From: SAR92 clade bacterium H455
GTDB lineage: Bacteria; Pseudomonadota; Gammaproteobacteria; Pseudomonadales; Porticoccaceae
Direction: 5' to 3'
Assembly (NCBI GenBank): GCA_024802545.1
Contig: CP103416.1
Coordinates: 2,790,001 to 2,854,000 of the forward strand
DNA: 64,000 bases
The first letter of the stretch is position 1; the number at the start of each line of letters is the position of its first letter. Below the pieces are notes generated by a model. The model was not told where the DNA came from. It saw only the letters and a program-made list of their open reading frames with translations, and did no database searches. The position numbers and the translations under genes were made by a program. Positions 63,656 through 64,000 of the stretch are shown here, piece by piece.

Positions 63656-64000
63656 TCAATCTCTTTTACGCATAGAGTCAATAGTTCGAATCCAATAATT
63701 CAAGTCAGGATTTAATTCAATTAACTGCTCAGTGACTATTTCGGCCTGCTGCCGAGATCGGTATTGGCCGTAGACCAAAACAAACAGATAGCGTTCGCCA
63801 TCAACTATAGCGCGAACTCGCAGCTCTCCCTCGGCAAGACGAATATTATCGGCCGCCTGTTCCGCCACGTCCTGACTTAAGTAAGCACCTAATTGCACGG
63901 TGTAGCCATTGGCGCTGATATCAAATACTGGTACTTTTTCACTGGGAATTTGTTGCGTAGAAGTTTTTCCCGCAGCCAATTCAGCCTCAGGCAGACTAGT
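63656..64000 (-). CDS. SPOR-domain protein, C-terminal part (cut by window edge)
   Basis: The frame is open to the window edge. The visible 114 residues hold a SPOR domain (GYTVQLGAYLSQDVAEQAAD, then RYLFVLVYGQYRSRQQAEIV) of the kind that binds denuded peptidoglycan glycans at the septum. The upstream part, which should contain the membrane anchor or other domains, is outside the window. Confidence 0.82.
   Translation of the reverse strand, partial: TSLPEAELAAGKTSTQQIPSEKVPVFDISANGYTVQLGAYLSQDVAEQAADNIRLAEGELRVRAIVDGERYLFVLVYGQYRSRQQAEIVTEQLIELNPDLNYWIRTIDSMRKRD

Overview
The window is bacterial chromosome, most likely from a marine gammaproteobacterium of the Cellvibrionales/SAR92 (Porticoccaceae-like) type. 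This rests on E. coli-like class II IlvC, IlvY, YheS and EttA orthologues, combined with IcmF, a molybdenum hydroxylase cluster, an M6 protease and an ECF/ChrR pair. The lineage is an inference from protein flavour, not a database result.

Region 1 (1-43,400) is ordinary host chromosome. It holds divergent ilvY/ilvC, a FucP-type sugar transporter and a four-gene molybdenum hydroxylase cluster (IorA-like, IorB-like, XdhC, MocA-like). Next come a TetR regulator, the fused B12 mutase IcmF and an Hsp70-family protein. A plus-strand run follows: radical SAM, DoxX, TauD-like dioxygenase, DUF2256, FAD oxidoreductase, PhnA and class II aldolase. Then come acyl-CoA dehydrogenase, AzlCD, SDR, bactofilin, YheS, an ABC exporter, an M6 protease, GST, a saccharopine dehydrogenase-like reductase, an asparaginase-like domain with PepQ, a MATE pump, an RND pump with its adaptor, and an ECF sigma factor with a ChrR-type anti-sigma factor. 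A palindromic repeat family and a tandemly duplicated element of about 357 bp sit between these genes.

Region 2 (43,467-60,389) is an integrative element of about 16.9 kb inserted into the 5' end of ettA. A 17-bp direct repeat marks both ends: attL, where the native ATG and first codons of ettA run into the element, and attR, where ettA resumes with a TTG start supplied by the element. It carries a tyrosine integrase next to attL, a type I restriction-modification operon (hsdM-hsdS-hsdR) with a YgjP-type metallopeptidase, a serine recombinase with a 57-residue downstream ORF, several unrecognised genes, a DUF5655 PD-(D/E)XK-like protein, a helicase N-terminal remnant and a ribbon-helix-helix regulator with a plausible operator.

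The most unusual part is a leader module present seven times in the element (52,675-56,086). Four copies stand directly before otherwise unrelated, unrecognised ORFs and three are stacked in tandem with a 91-bp period and no ORF. Each has a shared CACATTGTGACCAG box and a hairpin whose stem is kept with different, compensating bases. Downstream, about 570 bp without a convincing gene (57,218-57,791) is dense with hairpins and is a candidate structured RNA.

Region 3 (60,367-64,000) is host chromosome again: ettA, a hotdog thioesterase, a membrane protein and a SPOR-domain protein cut by the window edge.
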